Shown: positions 34,320 to 48,012 of the stretch, piece by piece
Layout: every line of letters begins with the position of its first letter
Position numbering within the stretch: the stretch's first letter is position 1
Assembly (NCBI GenBank): GCA_011009095.1
Contig: VTPC01004445.1
Coordinates: 7,941-71,940 of the forward strand
Source of the DNA: Ignelater luminosus
Lineage: Eukaryota > Arthropoda > Insecta > Coleoptera > Elateridae
Direction of reading: 5' to 3'
Length of the DNA: 64,000 nucleotides
Made by a program: the position numbers and the translations under genes
The notes under the pieces: generated by a model
Told to the model about the DNA's origin: nothing
Seen by the model: only the letters and a program-made list of their open reading frames with translations
The model's database searches: none

Positions 34320-34900
34320 GAACAAACATAGTACCAGAGAACTTGGATAGACAAAAGTCAAGAAAAACGAACGAGAAGAGAAAAATACATTAAAACAATA
34401 TTGGATAAAAAACTATATGTTGAGAGAGGGGGGAAAGAAATGAAGTATGAAGAACAAAAGAGAACAGAAAGACTGAACCAGTAGAAGCTGAAAATAAAGA
34501 GAAAGTGCATAAATAAAAAGAACTAGAGAAGTCAGGTATATGACTGCAGATGGTGCGATGTGAGCAATGAGCAATGAAGGAAGACGAGGGTAAACTAGAG
34601 AAAAGGAAGAGAGAGAGAAAGACAAGGAACAACAGCAAAAAGAAAACACTTTAGAAAAAGTACAAAACAGCAGACGAAGAACAAACGGAGGGAAATGGAA
34701 AAAAGAAAATACAAAGGGAACNNNNNNNNNNATGATACAAAAGGTAAAGAATTGACCAAAAATGAAAACAAAGAAAACGAATTGAGACAGGCCATGGAAA
34801 AGGAGAGGAGCGAATAAAAAAACAATAAGAACAAAGAAAAAAGAGGAAAAGGGAAAAGACGGAGATCTAGAGAGCTTTGTATACACATACACTGTTGAAA
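34320..34900 (+). repeat. Purine-rich tract with strong strand asymmetry
   Basis: Roughly 580 bases in which A and G dominate on the plus strand (for example GAAGAGAAAAATAC, GAGAGAGGGGGGAAAGAAA, AGAAAAGGAAGAGAGAGAGAAAG). The minus-strand frames here, rich in Ser, Phe and Leu, follow from the composition and one is bridged by the assembly gap; they are not genes. Confidence 0.6.
34722..34731. other. Assembly gap (10 N)
   Basis: Ten undetermined bases inside the purine-rich tract. The round length suggests a placeholder of unknown true size. Confidence 0.99.
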
Positions 34901-35999
34901 AACCAATATCTTTGAAAAACATCTGCATTCAAGCAGCAAGAAATCCATACCAAACCATAATCATCACAGTGTTTCCCAAAACTCCAAATCTTAGAAATGT
35001 TATTAGTTCATATCACTAACTACAAGAAAAATTCCATGACCAACTTAATACAAATAAGTATATCCTTTTGTGCCTCACGGCTGTGTCGGTAGAAGTCAGA
35101 AAATTAAAAATTTTTTAGTGGAAGTCGTTGCACAAGTTGTTGATTTTATTAAGCTTACTAGTCATGCATCGATTGTGAAGTGGCTTACAGCTGATGGGGC
35201 ATCAAAGAGAAATCTGGACGCAGCTGTTTTAGGATGTCAGAATTCGCCTAATGAATAGATTAAGAGAGATTAGATGAAGACAAACAAGCAGGCAAAGAGT
35301 TTCCTTCAGATTAATGTTTGAGGTGAGAAGTAATTTGGATTCCATCTTCACTTGATATCATTAACCTAGTATGCACTGCTGTACCTAGTACGAAATAAAA
35401 GTGACCCTAAGAGAGTAGTCACTTCGAACCTAGGTGGTACGTCGACAAACGGGAAAAAAATGAAGAATAGGCATACGTACATACACTACTTCCATTTGCC
35501 AAACGCACTAGCCTATTCTGTTGACGTCGTCAGCCTTTTTGCTGGTGATCTGTCAGGACCAGATCTTTCCAAATGATATTCGTTTTGGATCACAGAAACT
35601 TGAAGCAAACCAGAGCGTCAGCATAAGGTGAGAAAATAAGCAGATGCTGTTAAAGATTTTTTGAAATGATTTGTAGGTGTGTACAGAGAAAAAGATAACT
35701 TGCAAGATATAGTTTGAAGCGATATGCAGAGGTGTTGAGTGATTTGCATAAGAACAAACACGTTGTCTTGCACAAAGCAGTTCACGTCTGAGGAGAGACT
35801 TTTATTTTATACGGAGAAGACTTGGAGGAATTTTCAGAAAGCATTCTGTGTTTATTATCACTTTTAATAATTAAAGAAACAATTAGCAATCAAAACTATT
35901 ATAGGAGTAAATATTAACAGCTCGAGAGAATTATCATTGATGATACCTATACAATGTTAAGTGTAGTAGCGTATTAAGACTAATTCACAAGGTGTGGTT
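34901..35999. other. Gene-free DNA
   Basis: A 62-codon plus frame at 35070-35258 (VVAQVVDFIKLTSHASIVKW) is coding-like in composition and may be a scrap of a transposase, but I cannot assign a family. Nothing else is supportable. Confidence 0.3.
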
Positions 36000-36001
36000 T
36001 A

Positions 36002-36256
36002 AAGTTGGACACAAAATATTTGGCGAATGCCATAGGCAATGCAATTATCTTTAAAAAAAATTGTAAGTGCTTTATGGCTATTAGAATGTAAACACACAGA
36101 CAGTTGTCATTGCACAAATTATTAATAGTTGGGTACTTTTTATAGGTACCCTGTTTAACACTTCAACTTTTGGCGGATGTCCTTGAGGAGATCATCAGGT
36201 ACTTACTTACTAATTGTATTGCCTACAGCATTCGCCAAATATTCTGTATTCAACTG
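36002..36256. mobile_element. Tc1/mariner-type MITE with TA duplication
   Basis: 255 bp. The terminal inverted repeats of about 45 bp share ATATTTGGCGAATGC, TAGGCAAT and CAATTA on both arms. TA dinucleotides at 36000-36001 and 36257-36258 fit the target site of Tc1/mariner elements. No coding capacity. Confidence 0.7.
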
Positions 36257-36258
36257 TA

Positions 36259-37599
36259 CCTCAATGGCTTAGTTACTAGGTGATGAAGAAAACAAATCGA
36301 AGATGTTAAAAATAGTAAGAGATCTAAAACTCTAATTTCTGTATGATAACATTATTATAAAGTATAAAAGTACACAATTAATTTACATAACACAGGGGTT
36401 TGTTTTAATCATCAAACTCTCATACTTAGATGATGAATCATTGAACTGACAGGATAAGGAAAAATGCATCATATAAACAGTTTCAAAACCAAGATGGGAT
36501 TGCAGATAGCTACCATGAGATAAGATGAATGATAGAGCAAAATGCATTTTGTCCGAAAACATTATTTGTTTTGCAGTATTTTTTCAGAAATGTTCAGATA
36601 TAATAAGTATGACTTCAAAGACAAATTTGGTATCCGGTAATATCCAGCATAAAAAACAAGAAAAGCAAGGCTAATAAAATAATTAGAACTACTTTGATAG
36701 TTCTAAAGTGCTAACTAAATATTTACATTTTGGATTTAGACTAAATATTACACCTATAAAAATTTTAAAACCATTAATAAATAAAATGTAAGTAGAAACA
36801 GCAAAAATAAAGATATATTAACAAATCTTAAATTTATATTACATTATACACTATATAAAAATAGTGCCCCTCGTGATAACATTCCAGGACCTTTACTATT
36901 TATTTTAAAAATCTAATTAACACGATTTCAATTCATGTCAGATAACTTTATTTGCACAACAAGTGAATTTTACAAATAGTAATAACTGTAGCATTTCTTT
37001 GTAAGGCATTTGCATAATTGCTTTGTATACGAATCATCTTTGAAAGAAGAATGACTAATAAACTAACTTATGCGTCAGCAATTTTAATAATCCTAGATAG
37101 AAGTACGATTAAAATCTATTTAAAATTTAAACAATAAAATGAATCCTGACATTCTTATTAATTTTTTTAGTAGCAAAGTTTCCTTTATTTTATCTTTTAT
37201 TTGTATTTTATACGTTTGCGTAGTTTCTGTTTCTTTTTATATATTTATAGCACACGACAAACATTTTCTACAACATATTATACAAGTCATCATTTGATAT
37301 TTTACTATTTTACTATATTTGCATAACCACAAAATATACATTTTTCCACTTTTATCAATATCTGTCGCAAACCATGACATTTCACTCGTGGTTTTGTTTG
37401 TGAAATCCCTATAACAGAACCAATGAATATTAGTTCTTGCACTTATTGACTCTTTCACAGAATTCTTTTTTTGTCAAATTCTTGCAGAAAATCTTGGAAT
37501 TTAATTAGACAATCTTCTAATAAAAATCTTGATAGTAAGTATTAATAACAAAAGTAGGCGCCGTCTGCACAAAGCGATTGGAAATGCACCCAAAACCAC
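36259..37599. other. Gene-free DNA, nothing recognised
   Basis: Very AT-rich DNA. A 73-codon minus frame at 37237-37458 is Cys-rich near its end but has no recognisable domain. Confidence 0.3.
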
Positions 37600-38285
37600 T
37601 ATAGATATCATCATTTGTTCCGACATTAAATTATTAGCTAACAGGCAAACAAAGGAACATTATTCGAAATGAAATGGCTGGAATCAACGGAAAACATATT
37701 TGACAGTCAAGTAATTCTAGCCTGCCATCTCTTTCTTTGAGATTCTAAAGAATTTGAAATCATATGACTGACTTAAGGAATCGCTATCGAAAATAACTTT
37801 AAAGGAAAGTTTCACACAGAACCCTAAGACGGTTATGGCGTGTGCTAATGCAGTTGGGCAGGACATGATACCTTTCGTCGTAATGAGAAGAGTTGGTAGT
37901 AGAGATACCTAATCCAAAGGATGTCTAATGGATTAGTAATGGATATGTCTGACTTTGGATATAAGTCGTCTTTTCATTTCAACAAGTACAAGCCAGATGG
38001 AAAATTAGGGAGTATTGTGTCTTCCTTCCCATAAAACACACAAATGCCAGAATCTATATGAATCATACTTTAAGAATTTGATACATTTTTATAAAAAAAA
38101 GTGTACAAAAAGGTCTTTAGACAACATCCAGCAAAAAAAAACTACCCGAGAAGATTTTGCTGATTTACTGAAAGACTGCATGGGAACAATCAGCAACAGT
38201 TGAGAATTTGATCAGTGATAAGATGTGCGAGTTTCTGTCAAACAAAAAGTGGTTTGGTAGATCAAAGTAGCTTGTTTGGTTTTCT
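37600..38285 (+). pseudogene. Decayed pogo/Tigger-like (DDE_1) transposase
   Basis: Several frames together read like a pogo-type transposase. QNPKTVMACANAVGQDMIPF matches the block that follows the first catalytic Asp; LPSHKTHKCQNL resembles the LPxHxTHxLQPLD block; TTREDFADLLKDCMG resembles the C-terminal (T/S)xxNFxxLLxxxW block. Stops and frameshifts lie between them, and the Asp of the second block is lost. Gene order within the enzyme is kept. The degree of decay means it is long dead. Confidence 0.5.
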
Positions 38286-40559
38286 GACGTGCACAAATTA
38301 CTGGCGCAAGAAGTTTTTCAAAAAAATCAAAAATAAAAATCTTTTCCATTTGGTAAGAACTTTTTGGCACTCACGGTATAAATAAGAACTCTGTAAGGTT
38401 ACCTGTTTCTGGTTTTGATTTATGTAATTTTGAACAATTTGGCGCCAAAATAGAAAGGAGATTTAAGATTCATTGCTTCCCAAAAAGGCAAAAATGCGGT
38501 ACTAGTATCTAACGCCTGGGAATTGTTAGTATATCGTGTGGCTTAACGAATAGCACATATAGTCAGAGGTCAAAACTGTAAGAGCGTCTGAAATCTTTTA
38601 AACATCCTCATTCATGTAATTCAATTGGCAATGAATTCTTTCGTAAAAAATTCTAGAATTATTGGGTAGCTAGTAGCAATGCTCATGATGACAGATGATA
38701 GGGAAACAAAATAGTTTATGTTTGTCAAAACTATTCTAATTTCGAATAACAATGGATGGTATCTATATTTAGTTTTGTTGTTATTCTTTCTTTTTGTGAA
38801 AATTATAATTACTTGATACCCTATCTCAAAGCTTCTCAAGAACAATTTGATTTTATGTCTATTTTAAAAGCTCCTTGAATGTTATCACCAATCAGTTTTT
38901 TTAATGATAATATTGACGGCCATTTTAAGGTTAAACGGATATTATTATTTCCGAAATCATAAACGGTTCCAGAAGTTACTTTTGAGATAATATTTATCTT
39001 GCAGTAGACAAGCTTAATTTAACAATTGCAATAAGATTTTTCGCCCACTCTGTCATTATAGTATAAATTATTATTATTTCAAGTGATTCAAGTGATTTAA
39101 TATAAACTCAATTGAGCGTGTCGTTCTTTGACCTATCTACCTTTTCTTATTTATTACCTTGTAGATGTTGCTCTTAAGTGTTATTTAATGTTAATGACAT
39201 TGAATGTTAGTTTATTAGTTTCCGGTCAGTCTTGCAAAGATTTTCATTTTAGAATCTTAAAATCTAACAAGATCATTGAAGTATCCTCTTATATCACACA
39301 ATAATTTGGAGTTAAATCTTGAAATTACACAAAAACGATTTCTTACATTTATTTATTACTATTGAAGATGAGAAAACTTGAATCTACAATAGTACAAACA
39401 TGACAACCGTTTCTTCATCTATCGTTGTACACGCTTACAGTACGAAAAGTAGACAAACAGAAGGAGATTAATTTAATTTAATTTAATTTAATTGAAGGAA
39501 GTCAACAAATACCTTTAAAACCACTCCATTCTCGATGGTTCTAAAAAAAACTTGCTTCGAGAAAAAACGCCTAGAATGCAATTATAACAACATTAAGCTA
39601 AAGTAAGTTTTTTTATATAACCTGGAACAATTTTTGTGCCTTTTTTTCTTATATCGTCACAACAAAAACTGACCATAAAATATTTCGACATTTCCCTTTA
39701 ATATCAAAAGCTAATTATAAGGCACATAAAACCACTCAAGTTTTTGCTTTTCCTCTCATTTTTTATACAATCTCCCTTATAATTAATATTTTCATTAAAT
39801 ATTAATTATTGTATACCAACAATCGCTCTAATTGCATCATTGTAGATTTCACACTGGTAAATAACCTTTGGTGAAAGTTATGCACTACAGATCTCTCGAG
39901 TAAATAATAATAATCTTTGCTAAAACTATATTACAGTGGGAATATTAAAGATAAATAAGTCGACATCTATCATTTTATTTATTTTATCATTATGTAATAA
40001 TATTAAATAAATTTACAGAATTCCCGGAGTCACCTTCTAAAGTACGAGGTTAAATAAGATTAGTAAACAAAATATGTTGAGATATTGTATTCAAGTTCTC
40101 CAGACATTTCAGTAATTTCTCTCCGAGACGTAGTACTATTTCTTCGAACAATTCAACCAATTGTAAGAATCTCGACTGTTGTTTTATTGGCCATTTACAA
40201 TTTCACACAAATTGTGCCATTCGTATACTAACTAGAGATACGCCTACAGATTCATCAAACCGAAAGTAAAAGCTCATTAACTAGCGTGATTGTTTCAAAC
40301 TAACCGCGAAAATTAATTTCCTGTCGCAATGTCGCGACGAGCGAGGTCGTCCGATTTTCTTTATCAATTAACGTGACGTAGCTTTGATGATGATAACAAT
40401 TGCGGGAGCCGCGTGATTCACTCGTTCTATAACAACAGGGATACACTCTAGGCGTATACACTCTTTTTATCGCGACTTTTTCCCATGACGAAAAAAAAAT
40501 AATTAACGGCAGGTTTATATTTACAAAATATAAAAAGTTACGGTGATAATAAAACTTAC
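38286..40559. other. Gene-free DNA with a (TTTAA)n microsatellite
   Basis: AT-rich with no supportable gene. A microsatellite of about six TTTAA units lies at about 39466-39495. This interval may be an intron of the membrane-protein gene whose first coding exon is at 40560-40722. Confidence 0.35.
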
Positions 40560-40722
40560 CAATTATCACGAGGATGACGTTGACTAATAACAGTGGACGT
40601 AGTCGTGGCCGCCGTCTCCGTTTGGAAGTTGTCGAATTCCTGTCCTGCTCAGAGACGGTCAAGCATATCGATTCTGCTGGAGGCCGTCCAGGTAGCGCTG
40701 TGTTCGCCATTAATTTGTTTTC
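40560..40722 (-). CDS. N-terminal exon of an unidentified single-pass or multipass membrane protein
   Basis: An acceptor (ATGTTCTTGCAG) before 40722, a start codon at 40710 and a donor (GGTAAGT) after 40560 frame an exon with 50 codons of coding sequence. The peptide has a polar N-terminus with possible phosphorylation and glycosylation sites (MANTALPGRPPAESICLTVS), a cluster of basic residues (SKRRRRPRLRP) and the beginning of a membrane helix (LLLVNVILVIIG), the arrangement of a signal anchor with a cytoplasmic N-terminus. GC content is raised over the exon. The exon before it would be 5' untranslated; the following exons are not identifiable in the 7 kb downstream. Family unknown. Confidence 0.5.
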
Positions 40723-42930
40723 CTGCAAGAACATAAAACACTTTCTTTAGACTACTCTATTACACTATACGCCTTGCGTTAGGAGGAGCGTTTTGATAAA
40801 TTGAGCTATTTATTAAATAATGATAGGTACATTTGTAACTTTCAGGTAATTATAGGATGACTGATAAAATAATTACCCGATAAATCGGCTTTATAAGTAT
40901 TTCCTAAGAAAATTAAAAATATTTCCTTTAAAAATGAATTCATTCTATCTTTGTTATCTTTTACTGTCACAACTCACAATAATCAATACCTGCAATAAAG
41001 TTTTACTATCTCTTCTGCTATAGGACGACTTGACCTTTGAATTGTCCTTAAACATTCTGAATTGTCTTTACATATTCTAGTTTTACGGAAAAATTAAAAA
41101 AAAATCCTAACTTGTTTAGGTTATTTATAGGAATTCAAAATCCTATAACTTAGTTAAAATTGTAAAAAGGAAATTGAATTGTTCCCTTTTCCCAACCACA
41201 ACGATATCAATTATTAAACAAAGATTTTTACAAAGCTTTCAAAATAATGAATATGTTTATCTACATTCAGTTTTACTAACATTTTATAAAATAGTCTTGA
41301 AGAAGTCAGGAGCCTCGAAAGCTACATCAACCAAATGCCTTTAGAGAACTGGACAAATCGCAGTGATTTGTTCCTCAAAGAAAGGGAAAACCATTAAGAA
41401 CAATCTTGTTTGCACTAGTAGCAATAACTTGGAAACATCTACAAAAGGAATTTGAAAAATATCCCGACTTCCTTGGATAATTCGTTATTCAAACTAATTT
41501 TAGCGCCTCTGAAACTAAGCAACCCACATTGTTTGTGACGTCACACACGTGAGTTTATAATATTCTTCCAATACTTAAACCAATTTTTTGTTCTACAGGT
41601 CTTCTTCACATACTTAGATAATTATTTTAATTAATCTTTTAAACATTTAGAAGATAATTTAAACGTAAAAACGGGCCTGAAGCAGAATTTGTCGTCTTGT
41701 ATACTGATGATTTCCATGATTTGTTGTACTTTTCGTTTTCATACTATCACACACGTAAAGAGGAAGGCGATAAATGTATTGGGAGCGACGTGACGTCACA
41801 GCTTATTTAGGCCGTATTGATAGTAATCATTAAGAGTTCTAAAATTTTCTTTTCTTTGCACGACTGTATATTGTCACTGTAATCAACCAGACAGGTTGAA
41901 GGAGGTGGGTCTTTATACACAGATAAAAATGATCAAACGCGGCTGAAAGTTGACTAAAAATGACATTATACAAACGTTTTCATTCTAATATTCACAGGGT
42001 ACTAAGAATAATGTTTGAATTCTTTTTTTATGCCTCGTCTCTGTGTCAATTATAAAACAAAACTATCAAAATCAATGTTTTAAGAATCTGAAACAATCCA
42101 TACAGACATTCACATTTAGCTCTGAGTGATATTCTGAAGGAGTCAAAAAGCTTTTCCAAAAATACACAAATGTAAAACAACAAACTAAACTAATTAATAT
42201 GTAAAGTATTTGGAAATGAGTCGACAATCATTGTTATAAAAGCTAAGCTTGGAAGAGCTTTCTGGAGGGGTTCGCTGAATTATCACAGTTGTTCAGTATG
42301 GAATTATCAAACCAACACGGAAAGATCCCTTGCAATATCCAAACAAAGAATCCATTTTGAAATTCTACTTCTTTTATTTTCGCTCTAGTCTCTTGTTACT
42401 TGCCATTCTCTTGTTTCTTGTATTTTCCATTTTGTTCCATTTTGTTTATTCTACCTTGCATAGTATTAATGTGACATCGCAGTCGTAAAACTATTCTTAA
42501 ACAAGCCATTTCCCCTTCAATTCAATAGGATTTCGCTTCGGCATGTCTATCACGGACTTCTTTCTGAAACTCCTAACGGACGCCAGTAAAGCTCTAAATA
42601 TAATACCACTACTATCGCTTCCAGCACTTTATCACGCGATCTGTTGCTGCTGGAGACATAGATTTAAAACCATGGGGGCTCATATCTAATCGCAAGAAGA
42701 CCCAGACGATTTTCTGGGGACATTCCAGCAAATCCACATAGAGAAAACTCTCCCAAAAATAACATCCTTCTCGAACTATCGACAATCGTCTTCAGCTGCC
42801 CCATACAGCTATCTACTTGGGATTAAAATTTTCAAAAACCTCTTGATCCCAAGAAACATTTCAAGATGACATTTTTACAAAACAACTCTAACAGAGTAAA
42901 GTAAATAACGGATATTATTAACCTAAAAGT
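40723..42930. other. Gene-free DNA, nothing recognised
   Basis: AT-rich, without repeats or genes that can be supported. It could contain the 5' untranslated exon and promoter of the membrane-protein gene. Confidence 0.3.
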
Positions 42931-43360
42931 GTGCGTGTAGAAGAAGAAATGAAAGAATATCTCGTATGCACAGATGATATCGTTGTGTACAATTCGAACG
43001 CAATTTTCACATCACCACCTATAAAACCTTTGCTAGATCCATCTTGGATTATTGATTCATCTGCCTCGATGCTACCACGTCCAGACCTGTGTGATCGTTG
43101 TCAGAAGAATATTTCCGGAGGCACCGTCAAGAAGGCAGTCAACCAGAACCAAATATTCTAAGAGCATCTCCTAAACCATTACCAAGGAAACCTAAGAAAA
43201 AGCTCAAACATCTCCTCGCCACTCTCCTCGTGCATGCCCCAGATCGGTTCCTAGATTTCAAGAACTTACCCGAAAACATTTCACTAGCCACAAGATACCC
43301 CACACTCTTTCATAGTCCAGAGCTTAACAAATCCAAAACCTGGTGCTCGAGATTATAAAA
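42931..43360 (+). pseudogene. Coding-like, frame-broken stretch of unknown origin
   Basis: Two overlapping frames (42931-43161 and 43098-43358) have coding-like composition with higher GC. The first contains a Cys pair (DLCDRCQKNISGG), the second a Pro/Lys-rich run (ASPKPLPRKPKKKLKH). Beyond 43360 further short stop-broken frames continue to about 43550. The pattern suggests the remains of a retroelement or transposase gene, but no signature domain can be named. Confidence 0.25.
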
Positions 43361-46300
43361 CAAGTCAGCTGTCCCCTTTCTATTTCACCAAACAAAACCA
43401 GGCCCCCGAGCCCCCTCTTTGCACAAGTCGCAATTTTCTGTTTCAGGTATTAGCACATCATCAAGAAGCCAGAAACCACCAAGGCATTTTTAGTTGGAGT
43501 GGTGTGTTTCTCGTGGTTGCCTTTGTGCCCTGCGAAGACTTAAAACTTTTCTTTCCATAGATAGATAGTCTAGTGGCCTATAGTGGCCACTGTAGGAATA
43601 ATAATTTGATTCTGTCCGAGTAGTGTGTCGACTGTTCCTAGAATCACTTTTACGTCATATGATTGAAGAAGAAGCTATTGTTTAGCGTTCGTGTGTTGCA
43701 AAACTTGATCAAGATTGTCTTAACTTGGATTTAGGGAGGAAGGAAATTAAGACGACGCGACAACTGATAATACAACAAACAATGACACTCAATATATTTA
43801 ATGTTCAAAGTTTCATTAATGAAATGAACCATCAGATTTGAAAAATAAACCATGGATGCAAGAAAAATAATTTTGCTTTTAGATTGGGAAAAACAGATCA
43901 AAAACTGATAGCTGCTGAGGCAAAGCTGTTGGCATAAAATGGCAATGGCTAAAAGGAGTTCAGAAGAAAACGAAGATGTTTAAAACATGTAAGCTTGGGA
44001 CACTGTTTTTAGAAACAACTTGTCCAAAACAAACTAGTACAACTCAAACATATTTATTGTAAATTACAGTTACGCATTTCCAAATATTCGTTAGAGTGAA
44101 CCTTATTGAATCTTGCACAAATATGGAGTAATCAGACAAAAGAATCTAGTAGCAAGTAATTAATGCTAATTCAAGTCGTTTTTGATTTTGTATTAAAGAA
44201 CTAATTATTGCAGTTCAAACTTGCTCATGGTTGTTTAACAAGTGTTTGATATGAAGTTTGCAGCTTAAGCATGAGATACACATATCTGCGTTCGGTTTCT
44301 TCAACAATGCTTATAGAAAGGGTTTCTGTTTATACCACGAAATTTAAGGGCCGTCTTGGCTAAGCTGAGAATTTATTTGAAAAGTTTCAGTATTCAGACT
44401 AATTGTAAGAGGAAAAACTGCTGAATACATTAATTGACAAATTTAAAAGAGACTATTGAAAGTAAATAATTCTGGATTATTCTATTTTGCCAAAACTTAA
44501 ATTATATTGACGCGTTTGGTTAGGTTTTGTATCTTAAAAGCTCATTAAAGGGAACTGGAATAAGCTCTGCTTAGGATATGTGAGAAGCGATTTGGATGTA
44601 GCCTAACAATGTAAGTCGAACTCAGGACTCAACTCGAGCTTAGGATTTGTTGGAGAAACCGGACGAAAATGACAAATTCTGTTAAAATTCGCGTTTTTCA
44701 AACATCTCTAAATTTAACTTCATTTTTATCACACTTTAAATTCATTACAGATTTTAATTTCAAATAAAGGTTTCATATTCGGCAACGCCTGCAAAATGCT
44801 TTCCATGAGTTTTTACTTATACATTTTTGAAACCAGCATAAAAATGAATAAATTAAGTATCACACAATAAAGATTATTCTTGATAAATTATATATTTAAA
44901 ATCTAGAAATTTCAAGCTAAATATCTAATAAATTAACATTTGACCGAAACTTCTTGTTTTTATTAATTGATATTTATAAATATTTATAAAGTCTTATTTC
45001 CCATATTTACTTGCAGTCAAGTTTTAGAATTATTAATATTTGTTAGGCATCTATAGAACAGAAGCGTAATAAAAATAATAATAATAATACTAGCTCAACC
45101 TGTCCTCTACGCATTAATAACAACAAACAGAGGGTCGAAATAATTGGTTGTTTTGCAGCAAAATTGTCTAACAATGCATTTTAAGTTTTAATTCCTAACG
45201 CTAATGATTACAATGAAAAATCTTATAAGCTGAAAATAATAATTTATTATGACATTCTTCATTCACAAAACAAAAAGCTTTTTGCTCTGATGCCCTACAA
45301 TAATTACTTTTTTTCAATTTTGAAAACTCCGCTTTTATGTTGAATACAAAAAATTGGGAATCCCATATAACTACGTAAAAGTATTACTAATTAATGGAAC
45401 AACCAAAGAACATCCTGTAATTTTCAGATTTAATTAGTTTGTGCAGCAAAAAATCAACAAGAATTATCTTTTAATCCTATTCATCGCAAAATAATGAAAA
45501 CAATGATTTTCAAAATAATAACTTGCTTTTCGTTATGTAAATGTTTGAATGAATTTAAAGCCGTTTACTTTTGTATACATTCTTATTTCAACGGAACCGT
45601 TTCGTTTTATTAAAGTAAATTAAAGCTATGGTAACCAAAGTATTGATCCAATTTATATTTTAATTTCGCAGTTAATTTGCTGTTTGCAAATAAAAACCTT
45701 AATTAACTCCTCCAATGACGTCACAACAACGAATATCCTTTATAAATAATTTAAAATGTTACCTTGCTCGTAGCCATTTAAAAGTGGTAATCTCAAAGAC
45801 ACACACATAGAAAGTGGAAAAATCACGGTTACTTAAAAAAATCTTTAATTTCCATCAGAATAATACCGAATTCGTAGTCAGCATTTTATTAAATGCACCA
45901 TATAATAGAATAAAGAGCGACACTCGTTGTGCACTTCAAAATATGAAGCATATAGCAACGGTCGCATTTAGGTTGTTCGATGGGGTCAATTAATACGCTA
46001 GAGTGGGTGCGGAAGAAGAAATTAAATACAGCACGAAGGGTGCTCAATAAACAAGTACACAATATTTTTACAGCTACACCTACCGTATCTGTATGACACG
46101 TAAACTGAGATTACGTGATTACGCGTGCAGTTTGTTTTACTACCGTTTTTATGGCACAATTTGCCGGGGTGCTTTCCCATTACGAACCTAACCAGGATTT
46201 TCTAACTGTGGGGAAAACGCAAAATTTCAGACATTTGAAATTTTAATGTTTGTCGGGGTTACGAAATTTTGTTGCATAATTTTCCAAAAGCTTTTATACA

Positions 46301-48010
46301 GTTTTCTTTTTACTCACCATTATAACGTTTGAAGGTTTTTGTGTGAAAAACAGTTTTATATAATGACACTCCCGTGTATTTGAATTCAACGTTTTCATGG
46401 TGTGATCAAACTTCACTAACTACTGTTCTGACAAAAAAAACTATAAAATGTTGATGTATATCCCTTTTATGCGGGTTATCTCTTTGATAAACCACAATTT
46501 CCGTCGAAAATCTGTCTGACGAAGGTATATTCGTACGTAAACGTTAGGAAATTGGAAAATGTAATTTGTTTGTACATAAACATTTCTTTGTATACGAATG
46601 CAATTATATTTAAGAAATTCTATTCAATTTATTCGTGGAAGTTTTATCAATAATATCGAAATAAATTTAGTCCGTAAAGGTTCTTTAGGGGGGGTAGCGA
46701 GAAAAAACTTTTCATCGTTAAATTTTAAAGATGCACAAAACTTCTTTATATAACAATGCAAAACTTTTAGAAGTTAGCGAGTTTTAAGTTTGTGCTTTTT
46801 TAAATTGCTCCTACTTGACTGTTGAAAGCCAAGTCAAGATAAGTTAAAAGTCCCTGGAACATTTTTCAATTCTCCGAACGATTGGGAAAACTCTCCGGAT
46901 ATTTTCTTTTAAATAAATTTCTTTTGTATGTTTCTCTTTTAAGGTTACGTTGGTATTTATTTCTCGTTCGGTAGAAACGTTCCAAATCTTTTTTGCTTTA
47001 GAATTGTTAGGTGTAGTATGCTATATACAGGGTGTTAGTAAGATTTACACTACGATCAAGAACAAATTCACATTATATCCAGAAAATATTTTTGCATATT
47101 ACTGTGATTTGTATGGAATTCAATGAAATCTTCAAAATTTAGAACAGAAACTCCTGTTGTGGTGAAAAAAGAAGTAAAAGTAAAATTGGGTTAGCCACGG
47201 CAAATTATTGTTACTTTATCAGTACTCTTTAGTATGTGAACTAGGAATTTTATAGTTTGTTCAAGCTAAGTATTCGAATCATTCAATTAGTGTCTTTCCA
47301 ATATGATCCACAATTTATAAACTGGAAACAAGAATAAACGTGTCTACGGAGGTAACGTCAGGTAACGATACATAGCGCACATCTTGGACTGGTCCTGTGC
47401 ATGCAATGACTGTAGGAACAAGTAGGACTGCGAGAGAGAAAACTCTTTTGTCATGTTTGTCATTTCTCTATATACATAATCATTCTGTAACAAAAATGAG
47501 GTCTTAAGTATACTGAGTCATCTCGGGAGATAAATAGTGGTCGTAAGGGGTAAGACAAAGGTCAGAATCCCAAATCTTAAAGTCCCAAGACTTCAAGCAT
47601 TGAGATCCTGACTTCTTTCTTTTTTGTTCAAAGTCTGACTTTGGAACAATACATCTGCTCAATCCTTAACAGACCTACGTAGTACAAATAAGTCCAATCG
47701 TATTTCTTGAAACTTCTACGTCGCTCCAATAAACAAGTGTTGTTTAAGTCATGTGTGTTCATGGTTGGTTTTGCAATTTCTCACATTCTGATGTAAAATT
47801 ACTTAAAATTGGTTTTTTGCATATTTGTAAATTAATAGCTTTTAAACCATAATAATAAATGGACACAACAAAATTCTGCATCTTCCACGCAAAATGTAAC
47901 CTGGTTTCCCGTTTGCCATTTCTTTAGTGTAGACTCTTTGAAGACCCCGCTAAAAATAAAATTCCCCCCTAAACCTAAAAATCAACGTGACAAAAAAGTT
48001 TGTCTTCATT
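43361..48010. other. Gene-free DNA, about 4.6 kb
   Basis: AT-rich, with an (ATA/AAT)n run near 45075. The phrase ATACAGGGTGTTAGTAAG at about 47027 resembles the common ACAGGGTGT end of insect DNA transposons or retroposons, but no partner end was found. No gene is supportable. Confidence 0.35.
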
Positions 48011-48012
48011 AT

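Noticed and set aside
34413-34928. 171-codon Ser/Phe-rich minus frame
   Set aside because: Compositional artefact of the purine tract, joined across an N gap.
47020-47060. ACAGGGTGTTAGTAAG as an end of a transposon
   Set aside because: Only one end is present and no partner or duplication was found.
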